Shown here: one piece after another, positions 7,301 through 16,161 of the stretch
How the letters are laid out: each line of letters begins with the position of its first letter
How positions within the stretch are numbered: position 1 is the first letter of the stretch
Program-made: the position numbers and the translations under genes
Source: a virus
Strand: one strand, 5' to 3'
Virus record (IMG/VR): IMGVR_UViG_3300021185_002032
Coordinates: 1-33,318 of that record
Length of the DNA stretch: 33,318 nt
The notes under the pieces: model-generated
What the model was told of the DNA's origin: nothing
What the model saw: the letters and a program-made list of their open reading frames with translations, nothing else
Databases searched by the model: none

Positions 7301-10300
7301 ATAGATATATCTTTATTTTTAACAGTACTTTTAATGTCATTTAAAAGATCCTGGTAGGTCTTAAATTGCTTAGGATTATTAGCAGATATAGATACAGCTG
7401 CAACTGTTCCCGTGTTATCTTCTCTGTTTCTATGATCTATAAAAGACTTTGCATTATCTAAACTTTTTGTATAATGCTTGCCCAGCCCTTGCATTTGAAC
7501 ACTAAATGAGGATGCTCCTTCTGGAAAATCTTTAACTATTTCTTTATTTACAAATTTTTGGTCTACTACCGCAGAGGTACCGTGATAGTATACTTTTTCT
7601 TGCTTGGATAAATTACTAAATTCTTTTTCTGTAACTTTAGACGGGCCGCCAGGCATAACGTATAGCACATTACTTTTCGTGCGAGCTAGCGTGTCGTCAA
7701 AGTCAAATACACTAATACCTTTAGGTGTAGTGGAATAACTATAGCTTTTTCCGTTTTCTATGGCTTTTTGTGCATTTATGTTTCTAGTATAAGACGGAGA
7801 CGCTAGGCTTTTTGAAAGCTGCTTATCTACTTTTAGGATGTTTACTTTTGAATTTGTATATTTTTTTTGCAGGTTTATTAAGCTTTCACTTGTAAAACCT
7901 TTATATAAATTGCTAACATAATCATTAAAGTACCTATCAAAACCTGGGTTTGTTTTAGCTAGTGAATCTGCGTTAGGAAACTTATATTGATAAAGAAAGT
8001 CTATAGCTTTAGCTATATTTTTAGGCAAGATTGTTATATTGCTTTTTTCAACAATGCTTTTTAATTGCTTTTCCGTGACACCATAACCATTTATATAAGC
8101 AGCGGCAGCCATTAAAAGTTGCTTGGTAGGCGTCCCGTGCTCAAAAGTATAATCTGCAGCTGTTTGCCCGTCTCCTCTATAAAAAAACATTATCTTGCCA
8201 AGAGTTTTGGCGGCAGAGCGCATTGATTTTGATTGAGAATTTAGTATAACAGTTGCTGCTAAAGGACTAATTCCTCCTTTAGGCTTATTGGTTAATTTTT
8301 TCAGCTGATCAACTAGGCCTAAAAAAGTTTCTGCGCTATCTTCGCTTAGTTTATTTCTTTCTTTAATTTTTACGTCAAATATTAATTTTTCTATTAAGCT
8401 TTTAATGTCAGGGGCATTAGCCTCTTGGACTAAAATAGATGTTGTTTTGCCTTCCTTAGAATAAAAAGTAAATCCTTTTTTGTTTTTGTTTTCCTTAAGG
8501 GTTAAGCCGGCTTCTTCAATAGCTGATTTTATTAATTTTGCGTTATCAGTATTTCCTTTAGCTAACTTATTTAAAAAAGCGTTAAAGCCTTTGTTGTTGC
8601 CGTAAATACTCTGTCCAGTGCCCGCGGCCATACCAGGCTGTACCATACGAATAAAAGAATTTATGCCTTCTGCTTTACCTTTTTGTTCTATTAAAGATAC
8701 TAAAAGATTTTCAAGACCTCTATCAACTTCTGTAATAAGATTTGAAGACGGGTTTCTAAAAGAAATATCTTTAGGGTTTACACCGAACATGTTAGCAATA
8801 TCTCCTGCAGCATTAGTTACTCTGTTATTTAAATATGTACCAAGATCCTCGTTTCCAGCAAGCTTAAATTTTTCTGCTTTTTTCTTAGAATCATCTGTTT
8901 TAGTCTTATTGATAAATGCTTCGTCAATGAATAATCCCTCTAAGGTAGCAAGCATGCCATCAACGTTTTTATCTCTAGTACGTAAGGCTTGTAGATTTAG
9001 CTGCCCATAAAAAAGATCTTTTACCAATAGAGTTGGATATTTTTGTTTAAGATATTTTTCCAGTGACAATCCTACTCTGTTTATAGCCGGATTACCGGAT
9101 GTAATAGAGTACTTTACACTACCTCTTTCTGAGTCTCTAGCTATTTGTTCTACAAGATTTTCAGCAAGTAGAACACTTTTTGCTTTTTGGTTATTTTTAA
9201 AAGCTTCGCTTATTTCACTGTCAGGATCTACTAGTTTTGCGTTAAATATTTCAATACTCATTTCCGCAGCCATAGCTTTAGCTAGCGCTTCTTTTCTACC
9301 TCTTATAGGGTTGCCTGTTTCTGTTAAGAATTGCGATAAGTATGTGTCGTCATCAATAACTTCGTCTACTTTAAAGTAATTAACTATGTTTGGATGTCTT
9401 CTTACAAGAAGCTTCCCATCAGTTCTGCCCGCTAGGTTTGTGCTTGTTTTTTCTCTGTCCACCTCTTTACCAACCCAGTCTGGATAAGAAAGCCATTTGC
9501 CATCTACTTTCTTGTCTATAGCTTGAGGTATTCCTCCTTCACCATCTTTACCCATTAGCCATGTGGTTGTCATGTTTTGCAATACGGCTTTTTTAGTTTT
9601 AAGTAAAAATTTTCTAAGCTTTAAATCTTTTTTGCCTCCCATGGCTGTCTTAAGATCTATATCGGCTTGCGTACCCATTTCAGCTATTATCTCTCCTATG
9701 ACTGGAGTTACAGTACGATTGCCGGTAATAGGCGCATCCATTCTAGCCTTTAATGTACGAAGTATTATTTTTAACTTAGCCTCTATAGCGTCAACAACTT
9801 CGCCAGGCACTACATTGGCTTCTACTAAGCTTCTGTATTTAGGCTTTTCTTTTACTTCGTTTGAACTTTCTTCTGCGGCAATGCCTTTAGTAGTGGAAAC
9901 ATCGCTAGCTTCATTTAATTCTCTACCTTTCTTTAGCTCGGCGAGGGCCTCTTTAATTCTATTGTTTAAACCAAAACTGCTACCTATAATATATCCTGCA
10001 AAATCATTATTACCCTGCGGATTGTCTTTTGTTTTAGGCTTAAAGTTAAGTATGTTCTTAATAAACTGAACCCCTATAGTGGTATCGTAAAATTCTTGAA
10101 CAGTATTACCATAAATATTATCTGCTACAATACCCATTTTAGCAATCTGTTTCCTAAACAAAGGCAGTAGCATTCCTTTTTGAAAAGCCTCAACAATTTT
10201 ACCAGCAACACTAGGCCATTCAGCTAACGTCATGTTTTCAGGTATCATTTTATTTATAGCGTCACCTATTAAAACTTTTTCTTTTTTTAGATCTGCCTCT

Positions 10301-13300
10301 TTTGTATTAGGCGATTTAGCTTTACGTTTAACTTTAGGCTTTGGCTCGGCTTCTACCTTAGGTGGATTTTCGATGTTTTCGTATTCCTCTTCGAGCTTTG
10401 CAATTCTTTTGTCATGAGTATCCTGATCTATAAAGCCCTGCATTAGCTCATCGCTTATTTCGCCAATCTCCTCGTCAATAGCTTCCATTCTATCCTCTTC
10501 AGCTTCAGTAAGCTTTCTGGATTTAGATAATTTTGTACCTGTAGAGCTTGTTTTTTCACCTCTTTTTAATCTTATTGAGCTTTTCCTGGATATTTTTCCA
10601 GACTTTATGCTTGACTGATAGTCTCTAATAAAATCAAAAACATCTTGACCTGTTTTAAATTCTATTTTTGTAAATCCTTTGCCTTTAAATACGTCAACTA
10701 TTGCTCTACCTATTTTAACCCAATTAGATTCACCTATACTATCAAAGTCAACTTCACCTTTTGCCACCATATCAGAAAAAGCTGTAAGCCACTCGTCTGG
10801 ATTCTGTTCTATATAGCCCTTTGGATACCCAGCTAGCCTGGCTTCTATTGCCTCTAATACATACACTGTTTTACCCGTCTTGCTGTTGGCGTAAACTGTT
10901 CTTGTGTCTTTTAGTATAGTTTTAAACTCTTCAACGATTTTTAATATTTCATCATTAGATGTAAATTCTGCGCTTAGTATTTTATGAAGTAGTTCGTGAG
11001 AAGCTGCTGATACCGCTTGGGTTTTAGCAGCGCGTTCTAAATTTATAACTATTTGACCAGTAGCAGCGTCAAAGTATGCGTCCGCCTTAAGATTTGCATT
11101 TTTATCTGCTTTTTTTAATTCTGCTGTAGTATTAAAAACCACTACTCTTTGATTATTCCCGTCTATTCCATTTTCTACTTTGGTTCCTTTCTTGTCAAGT
11201 ATTTTTTTAACAATAGCAGCTTCTTTTTCTATAACTATTTTGGCCGCCGCGTCAGTTAAAGTTTGAATTTCTTTTTGTTTTGCCTTTATCTGCTCATCAA
11301 TGCCCGAAGCAAACGAATCTAAATAGTTTTTCTTTTTATTTTTTAAATTATTTAATTCTTTTTGAGCTCTCGCTATTTCTACAAATTTTTCTGGGGTTTG
11401 TTGTATAATCCAGGGTGGCATTTTACTTTCTGACTCTACAGCAGCTTCGGCGTCAAAAATAATAGCGTCAACTTGCTCTTGAGTAGCAACGCCTGATTTT
11501 ACCATTTCCGCATATCTTTTCTTTGAACCTTCTATATCTTGCCCAACGTAAAATAAACTTTCTAACCTTTTGTAAGGATTTTGTTTAAACCCTGTTTTAA
11601 CAGTAGTTGTACCGCCTAAAAGACCACCAGCCGCAAAAGAAAGCACAGTAGTGTCAATAATGTCTTTCATGCTATACGTGTTCTTCATTAAATCGAAACC
11701 CACTTCTTTATTAATGCCTTCGTTTACCAACAAGTATTCTCCGGCTTGCTGTATGTTTTCTTGTATAACCTCCTTAAACCCTTCTTCACCAAAAGCTATA
11801 CCAAATGATTTAGCTCCTCTAGCTACATTAGCAAGACTTTCTTTAAATCCTTTTGCAGCTTCTTTGCGAACGCCGTTTTTAGCGTAGTCATTTACCAGCT
11901 TGCCTATAACACCTGATTTAGACACTAGCTTGTCTAGCGCTTTCATTGCGTTTACACGGGGGTTGATAGGGCCTGTAACTGCGTACAATAAAGCCATATC
12001 CGATTGTGCAATTGTAGCTAAGTCTTCTGCCTCAGCATCACTTAGCCCTGCTTTTTTAGCAGCTCTTATGGTGTTTTCATAACCAACCGATGCTCCATAA
12101 AGAGATTGAAAAACCGCAGCATTAACTCTTTCTGGCGTTAAAACTTTAGCAACAGCCTTAGGGACACCCCCATAAAAATAATTAAAACTAGATAAGCGGT
12201 AAGCTTTTGCGGATTGAGCAACAGTCTTGTAGCCCCTAGCTGTAGCGAGGCCTTTGGCTAACAGCTTGCCCCCTTGCTTCATACCTACCCCTACTCCTTT
12301 TTGGCCAAATAGTTGGAATATTATATTACCAATAACGCCCGCTGTCATTCTAACGCCGCCCCTTAGATTCCAATCCTTCATTTCAGTGCCGTCTTGGTCT
12401 ATTTTCTTACTAATAGCCTCTACTTGAGCGGCAGGCATGGTGTCATATATATTAAAGCCATCGGTTATGTTAGATATATTGCCTTTTGCATCTTTTATAT
12501 ATGTTTTTCCGTCTACCTCTAAACCTAAGCCCTCTACAGATAAGTAATCCAACGCGCCTAATTCGTCTCCCATTTCCGCTAAGCGCATACTATTTCTACC
12601 TCTTTTGGCAAAAGTGTCATACCCAGCTAAATCAGCTACCCAGTACAATGAATCTAAAGCTGCGTCGGCAGCCCCTATAAATGTTTTTTCGGCTATGTCG
12701 TATATTATATTGTCTTTTGCTAAATTAGTAGGTACAACGCCGATTCTTTTATTTTTTTCTTCAAGGCGCTTCGCTTTGTCTTTATCGTTTTTAGCTTTTA
12801 AATTATAAAAGTTGTTGTTTTCGTAAGCCTGTAATTTTTTATAATCAAAGTTAGTAACCTTATGGGGCTCTTTTAGGGCCTCAATGGTTTTGTTACCTTT
12901 TATTATTTCTGAAAGGTCTAATCTTTTGTTTGTTCTTTCATCTTGCTGGTACATGTAGGCATTTAACATATCCGACAAAGCAAGCTCTTTAGATATTGAG
13001 GCATCCGAAGATGAGTCTCCTGAATATACCCCCTCTTTTAAATCGTTTTCAAAATCTTTTGAGAATTCGTTTACGTTTAAAAAACCCTGAAAGTCAGATA
13101 CATTTACGCCTAATTCATTTAGTTCCGCGGTGTTGTAATAAGAATCTACAAAGCTATTGTCTTCAAGGCTGTTATAGCGCATGTTTTGGAATTCCTCTTC
13201 TAACTCCTCGTCTATTATTATGTTTTCGGCTATTTCTTTATCTGTAGTACCGTAGTATTTATAATCTTCCCCTGAAGCTAATGAGACCTGCTTACCTGAT

Positions 13301-13812
13301 TTATCTACTGTATAACCTCTTTTTGCTTCTAGTTTTCTGTCAGCATATTCTTCAGGGTTATCTCCAGGCATGGGTGCACCTTCTCTTCTGTTATTTTCAG
13401 CGGCCATTATACCTTCGAAAAATCCAAGATCTTCTTGTTCTTGAAATTCAGTATATAAAGGATCTAACGTATTAGCTATTCTTTCTTGGTAAGCCTCGTC
13501 TGTTTCTCTAGGGCGTTGTTCTCTAGGGTTATTTTTATAGAAGTTATAATCCCTACCTTCTTTTATTCTTCTAGCTCTGGCGTCGTCATACGAGTTTACT
13601 CCATCCGATAAACCATCTTCCGAGATTGAATCCCCATTTGATGCTGGGTTGTTTACTGGAGTTGCAGACGCATCGGTCCCCGCAGCTCCGTTCTGAAAAT
13701 CATAGTTTAAATCTATGTTATCTGTATTATCAAAAAGCCAATTGTTTTCTTCCTCTTCTGAAAAGTTAGAGGTGTCAATTACTTCCCCACTATTTAATTT
13801 ATATTTAGGCAT
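4396..13812 (-). CDS. Giant polyvalent virion protein (3138 aa): zincin-like, HAD-like and ADP-ribosyltransferase-like domains; probable ejected core protein
   Basis: It is the third gene of a trio laid out like T7 gp14-gp15-gp16, so I infer it is carried in the head and ejected. Visible parts: acidic N-terminus; hydrophobic stretches about 375-400 and 485-510; a Lys/Glu coiled coil about 810-885; a zincin-like site SHELLH (H939-E940-L-L-H943) with a possible third ligand E1007 in DEWLTAF. A HAD-like domain follows: motif I VFDFDDTLA (D2037, D2039), motif II LTARP (T2300), acidic motif FADDHLGN (D2356, D2357). An ART-like segment lies between HAD motifs I and II, with YHGT (H2077), GLGKHYT (Y2114) and MAEAVIPF (E2208). 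Residues about 2460-3138 are helical with a hydrophobic stretch near 2900-2920 and a charged C-tail, like the large-polyvalent-protein-associated regions. Activities are unproven; the reading frame is intact. Confidence 0.9.
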   Translation of the reverse strand: MPKYKLNSGEVIDTSNFSEEEENNWLFDNTDNIDLNYDFQNGAAGTDASATPVNNPASNGDSISEDGLSDGVNSYDDARARRIKEGRDYNFYKNNPREQRPRETDEAYQERIANTLDPLYTEFQEQEDLGFFEGIMAAENNRREGAPMPGDNPEEYADRKLEAKRGYTVDKSGKQVSLASGEDYKYYGTTDKEIAENIIIDEELEEEFQNMRYNSLEDNSFVDSYYNTAELNELGVNVSDFQGFLNVNEFSKDFENDLKEGVYSGDSSSDASISKELALSDMLNAYMYQQDERTNKRLDLSEIIKGNKTIEALKEPHKVTNFDYKKLQAYENNNFYNLKAKNDKDKAKRLEEKNKRIGVVPTNLAKDNIIYDIAEKTFIGAADAALDSLYWVADLAGYDTFAKRGRNSMRLAEMGDELGALDYLSVEGLGLEVDGKTYIKDAKGNISNITDGFNIYDTMPAAQVEAISKKIDQDGTEMKDWNLRGGVRMTAGVIGNIIFQLFGQKGVGVGMKQGGKLLAKGLATARGYKTVAQSAKAYRLSSFNYFYGGVPKAVAKVLTPERVNAAVFQSLYGASVGYENTIRAAKKAGLSDAEAEDLATIAQSDMALLYAVTGPINPRVNAMKALDKLVSKSGVIGKLVNDYAKNGVRKEAAKGFKESLANVARGAKSFGIAFGEEGFKEVIQENIQQAGEYLLVNEGINKEVGFDLMKNTYSMKDIIDTTVLSFAAGGLLGGTTTVKTGFKQNPYKRLESLFYVGQDIEGSKKRYAEMVKSGVATQEQVDAIIFDAEAAVESESKMPPWIIQQTPEKFVEIARAQKELNNLKNKKKNYLDSFASGIDEQIKAKQKEIQTLTDAAAKIVIEKEAAIVKKILDKKGTKVENGIDGNNQRVVVFNTTAELKKADKNANLKADAYFDAATGQIVINLERAAKTQAVSAASHELLHKILSAEFTSNDEILKIVEEFKTILKDTRTVYANSKTGKTVYVLEAIEARLAGYPKGYIEQNPDEWLTAFSDMVAKGEVDFDSIGESNWVKIGRAIVDVFKGKGFTKIEFKTGQDVFDFIRDYQSSIKSGKISRKSSIRLKRGEKTSSTGTKLSKSRKLTEAEEDRMEAIDEEIGEISDELMQGFIDQDTHDKRIAKLEEEYENIENPPKVEAEPKPKVKRKAKSPNTKEADLKKEKVLIGDAINKMIPENMTLAEWPSVAGKIVEAFQKGMLLPLFRKQIAKMGIVADNIYGNTVQEFYDTTIGVQFIKNILNFKPKTKDNPQGNNDFAGYIIGSSFGLNNRIKEALAELKKGRELNEASDVSTTKGIAAEESSNEVKEKPKYRSLVEANVVPGEVVDAIEAKLKIILRTLKARMDAPITGNRTVTPVIGEIIAEMGTQADIDLKTAMGGKKDLKLRKFLLKTKKAVLQNMTTTWLMGKDGEGGIPQAIDKKVDGKWLSYPDWVGKEVDREKTSTNLAGRTDGKLLVRRHPNIVNYFKVDEVIDDDTYLSQFLTETGNPIRGRKEALAKAMAAEMSIEIFNAKLVDPDSEISEAFKNNQKAKSVLLAENLVEQIARDSERGSVKYSITSGNPAINRVGLSLEKYLKQKYPTLLVKDLFYGQLNLQALRTRDKNVDGMLATLEGLFIDEAFINKTKTDDSKKKAEKFKLAGNEDLGTYLNNRVTNAAGDIANMFGVNPKDISFRNPSSNLITEVDRGLENLLVSLIEQKGKAEGINSFIRMVQPGMAAGTGQSIYGNNKGFNAFLNKLAKGNTDNAKLIKSAIEEAGLTLKENKNKKGFTFYSKEGKTTSILVQEANAPDIKSLIEKLIFDVKIKERNKLSEDSAETFLGLVDQLKKLTNKPKGGISPLAATVILNSQSKSMRSAAKTLGKIMFFYRGDGQTAADYTFEHGTPTKQLLMAAAAYINGYGVTEKQLKSIVEKSNITILPKNIAKAIDFLYQYKFPNADSLAKTNPGFDRYFNDYVSNLYKGFTSESLINLQKKYTNSKVNILKVDKQLSKSLASPSYTRNINAQKAIENGKSYSYSTTPKGISVFDFDDTLARTKSNVLYVMPGGPSKVTEKEFSNLSKQEKVYYHGTSAVVDQKFVNKEIVKDFPEGASSFSVQMQGLGKHYTKSLDNAKSFIDHRNREDNTGTVAAVSISANNPKQFKTYQDLLNDIKSTVKNKDISISERNKEYLNILKSEGFDSIIYKEGPSYNPGKKSLMAEAVIPFNSTKKLIGSADYNQRNEGIVQGSAVAVKQGKLNAAQFAAKSEAMLEQGAEFDFSEFSKVMKGELGPLFSEAQKKEGKYTNKDIFVLTARPANSAKAIHEFLKSEGLNIPLKNITGLGNGSPKAKADWMVGKIAEGYNDFYFADDHLGNVKAVGKALKGKGVKGQTELSIVDFKNQPKAVRDILNTFDVKGKTQRSRVKFSNSMNKTMNDMLERASGIPSRKRLTRVEASELGKRKGRFKLWMPSTLDDFRGLTSFTFAGKGRQGDADQKFFEDFLIKPYFRGVGNIERAKQSLKNGFTALNKQFKPVLKKLGKKIPGMAYTHDQALRIYLWNKAGYEIPGLTRKQERQLVKFIENDADLLAYANGALRVSQRKQWSKPDDYWNAQTILSDLNNFTEKAGRKEYIQEFIQNVDLIFSENNLNKIEAIYGKDHRQALENIIERMKSGVNRTQRSSANKNENAFNTWLNNSIGAIMFFNRRSALLQLLSTVNFVNWSDNNPMKAAAAFANQKQFWADFAMIFNSPKLKQRRSGLNTDVNAAEIASAVTGAKDKATAALSYLLKIGFTPTQMVDSFAIAAGGATFYRNRLNTYLGEVDADGKKVYTEKQAEEKAWEDFSETSDPIQQSGDPALISSDQAGTLGRVVLNFMNTPIQLNRTIKKSFLDLVNRRRTPGMTQAQSDFSNVSKMIYYGFIQNAIFSTLQAGLFALIPGFNDDDEEKTEEQLQAEKDNKWMYTLNSMIDTTLKGGFGIPGAVVSTIKNVIIEWKKQNDRGFMADDSKTLLAFLNLSPAVGSKGRKIVSGIKTLRYEEGVIDERGFDVTIDGKFNLSPAWNAAGNLVEGAINIPLARVVDEVNSIVEALDSRNTVYQRIALALGWKSWAVGAKNEENDLIKVVAKYRKKLDNKEKRRKEKAKEKLEEMKAEARANK

Positions 13813-13813
13813 A

Positions 13814-15118
13814 CTATATTCCTTTAAGTATTTTATTTGTTTCCGCTATTACTTCTTCTTTTGAAAAATTTGGATTTTTATTTTTAACAGCCTTCATTAT
13901 TGCCGCTTTGTCTTTCTCGTCTTTAGCTGGATCCATAGCTCTTTCGTTTCTTACATTGTCAGGTAGTCCGGAATCATTTGTTTCTGTGCCGTCACCTGTT
14001 TGTTGAGGTAAATTATTATCCTCTAAGCCAGCTACTCTTTTTATAAACCTATATATATTAGGTCTTGATGGATCTGGATTAACATATACTTGGTACTCTC
14101 CAGCGCCTTCTGTGGCGTTTTCATTTGTAGCAGGCAGCATAACAGTGCCTGATTTAGAGTAGCCCCTATATGCACTTCCAGATGATTGTCTTTGTGCATA
14201 GCCCGCTTGTCCCGCTTGTATTCTAGAATTAACCAATCTGTTTATAACCTCACTACGTATTTGATTAATAACATCGCCATTGTTTGGATTTTCCTCCCAT
14301 AGCTTACCTAAATCTTCTGTAGGGAATTCATCTTCAAAATCATATATAAATGATCTCAGTGAATCTTGGTTTGCAAAAGCTGTTTGTAATTGCAATCTAT
14401 ACATTTTTTCTGCATCGGCATTAACTAGCTCTCCTGATTTACGCACTGTTTCATTTTGCTTTAATAAATTAACACCTAACTCGTAATCTTTTAATAAAGG
14501 TAAGTTTGTATCTTTATAAGATACGGTTTGACCGTCTATATTAAATCCTATGTTTCCTCCGTCCATTATGCTAAATGGAGCATTCAATTTGCTATCACTT
14601 CTACCGTCACCATCTTCATCTACAAAGCCATATATAGTTGCATTAATTTTAGAGTTTTCTAAATCGTTTCCGTCTGAGTATGTACCGCTAAGCATACCTT
14701 CAGCATATTCAACTTTACCTTTCTTATATGCTTTAAGCTGATCAGCTAAATTTGTAAAGCTATTATTTACACCATTCATTATATCAACCTGCTCCATGTA
14801 TTCAGATGAAGTAGCATCTGTCATATTAGCAACTGCTTTAGCCGCGTCCGCATACTTTTGCCGTTCATTAACCAAAAACGTTCGCATAGCCGCTGTCTCT
14901 TCAGGCGAAAACGACGTGAAGTCCATGTCTGTTTTCATTTTACCCATCAAAGAATTAACCCTGTTTTGATATTCTTGATTTTTTGTAACGGTATTAGGTC
15001 TATTAAAACCTCTAGCAGATTGTGTTGCCGCTACAAAGCCTTTACCTACTTCCGCAGCCGCATCTACAAATTTCTTTGCCGCTACTCCCGCCCCTGTTAT
15101 TAATTGGTTGTTTGCCAT
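13814..15118 (-). CDS. Internal virion protein candidate (gp15-like position) with a calcium-type loop
   Basis: A 434-residue protein between the Ala/Gln-rich protein and the giant. By position it is the middle member of a podovirus ejection-core trio; sequence similarity to T7 gp15 is not evident. The N-terminus (about 5-35) is an Ala/Gly-rich amphipathic helix and residues about 45-155 are helical. An EF-hand/dockerin-like loop DEDGDGRSD spans residues 167-175 (Asp167, 169, 171, 175). The C-terminal about 60 residues are polar and acidic, ending with a short helix (NPNFSKEEVIAETNKILKGI). Its stop is one base before the giant's start (TAG-T-ATG), implying coupled synthesis. Function inferred from order only. 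Confidence 0.75.
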   Translation of the reverse strand: MANNQLITGAGVAAKKFVDAAAEVGKGFVAATQSARGFNRPNTVTKNQEYQNRVNSLMGKMKTDMDFTSFSPEETAAMRTFLVNERQKYADAAKAVANMTDATSSEYMEQVDIMNGVNNSFTNLADQLKAYKKGKVEYAEGMLSGTYSDGNDLENSKINATIYGFVDEDGDGRSDSKLNAPFSIMDGGNIGFNIDGQTVSYKDTNLPLLKDYELGVNLLKQNETVRKSGELVNADAEKMYRLQLQTAFANQDSLRSFIYDFEDEFPTEDLGKLWEENPNNGDVINQIRSEVINRLVNSRIQAGQAGYAQRQSSGSAYRGYSKSGTVMLPATNENATEGAGEYQVYVNPDPSRPNIYRFIKRVAGLEDNNLPQQTGDGTETNDSGLPDNVRNERAMDPAKDEKDKAAIMKAVKNKNPNFSKEEVIAETNKILKGI

Positions 15119-15134
15119 AGTTTTTTAATTTTGT

Positions 15135-15773
15135 CTAGGGGTTCATAAAATTCTTTACCCCGTCTCCAAGCATTCCCGCTGCTCCTGCTGAAGCCGCGCC
15201 TCCTACCATGCTTCCAACACCACCTAATATAGATTTAGTTGCCGCATCTCTAGCTGCATTAGCTGCACCTAGTCTTTGTTGCGACATACCGAGCATTGTA
15301 TCTACTTTATCTTTTTCCGCTGCTCTGGAGGCATACTCACCTTGTAATTCTTGTTGTTGAAGTTGGCCCGCCATTTGACGTTCAGCCGCTTGGTTACTAG
15401 CTTCCTGTCTACCTATATCTGCTGAGCTTTGTATAGCCGCGTTGCTTTGCGCCCCTGCTAATGATTGGGCTAAAGCCGCAATGCCAGATCCTCCAGCTGC
15501 GCCGGATAAATTATCCATTGTATTAGCAAATCCACCTGCTTGCTGCTGAGCTTGAAATTCTGCCGCTTGCGTATTCACCGTTAAGTCTTCCATGGTATTT
15601 TCCATGTTTTTTGCAAGGTTAGAGGTGTCTGCCCCTTCCATTCTAGCTTTGTTTCTATTAAACTCCGCTTGCGCCGCCTTTTGTTCTCTTTTTCTTTTGC
15701 CGCTGCCTATCATTCCTCCTACAATTCCTGTAAGACCCTGTACAGCGCCACTTATGGCCCCTATTGGTATCAT
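15135..15773 (-). CDS. Internal virion protein candidate (gp14-like), Ala/Gln-rich
   Basis: A 212-residue protein with a Gly-rich hydrophobic N-terminus (residues 3-24, IGAISGAVQGLTGIVGGMIG). A long Ala/Gln/Glu helix follows (about 30-180, with stretches such as AQQQAGGF and AAERQMAGQLQQQELQ), then a second Gly/Ala-rich hydrophobic patch at 184-205. This plan, with hydrophobic ends flanking an Ala/Gln-rich helix, is typical of the smallest ejected core protein of podoviruses (T7 gp14, P22 gp7/gp20-like). Being first in a trio with 434- and 3138-residue proteins supports that. I expect it to help form the channel across the outer membrane. No catalytic motif. Confidence 0.75.
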   Translation of the reverse strand: MIPIGAISGAVQGLTGIVGGMIGSGKRKREQKAAQAEFNRNKARMEGADTSNLAKNMENTMEDLTVNTQAAEFQAQQQAGGFANTMDNLSGAAGGSGIAALAQSLAGAQSNAAIQSSADIGRQEASNQAAERQMAGQLQQQELQGEYASRAAEKDKVDTMLGMSQQRLGAANAARDAATKSILGGVGSMVGGAASAGAAGMLGDGVKNFMNP

Positions 15774-15811
15774 ATACTTTTATTTTATTATTATACTTTT
15801 ATTATTACGTG

Positions 15812-16159
15812 TTATTTGCTGCTTTCAAATATTTCAGATCCTACTAAGAATAGCTCAGCGTAGTCTGTTGAATCATTTTTAAACTGTGCTTCGGCATAAT
15901 AGCCTTTTAATCCACTTGTGTTTACCAATGCCGTTTTGCTAAATAGTATAAAACTACTTGTTGTTAATTCAGTGTCGACTGTGCCTACTAGTACTGGTTC
16001 TACGTCAACTGTTATTTTATTAATGGATCTAAGTATTCCCTCTATAGTGCCCAGCCTTATTAAATTTGTACCGTTTGGGTCATTAGTGTAATAAGCGGTG
16101 TCGCCAACTTGAACTGAGTCGTTTAGTGGGTTTGGAAATTGTAAAGTTATTGTTGACAT
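15812..16159 (-). CDS. Conserved small virion protein, beta-rich, function unknown
   Basis: A 115-residue protein without charged tails, predicted beta-rich. It starts MSTITLQFPNPLNDSVQVGD, has a central FILFSK stretch and ends YYAEAQFKNDSTDYAELFLV then GSEIFESSK. I recognise this layout (VGDTAYY, FILFSK, GYYAEVxFxNxS, SEIFESSK) from uncultured marine phage contigs, where it accompanies tail-hub genes. To my knowledge it has no assigned function. It lies between an Ig-like tail protein (TAA-CT-ATG junction) and the ejection-core genes, which suggests a small tail or appendage component. Confidence 0.8.
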   Translation of the reverse strand: MSTITLQFPNPLNDSVQVGDTAYYTNDPNGTNLIRLGTIEGILRSINKITVDVEPVLVGTVDTELTTSSFILFSKTALVNTSGLKGYYAEAQFKNDSTDYAELFLVGSEIFESSK

Positions 16160-16161
16160 AG

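Noticed and set aside
4400-13475. Many + strand open frames of 60-225 codons opposite the giant gene
   Set aside because: They lie wholly inside the 3138-codon gene, have Ser/Phe/Leu-rich antisense-like composition and no family features.
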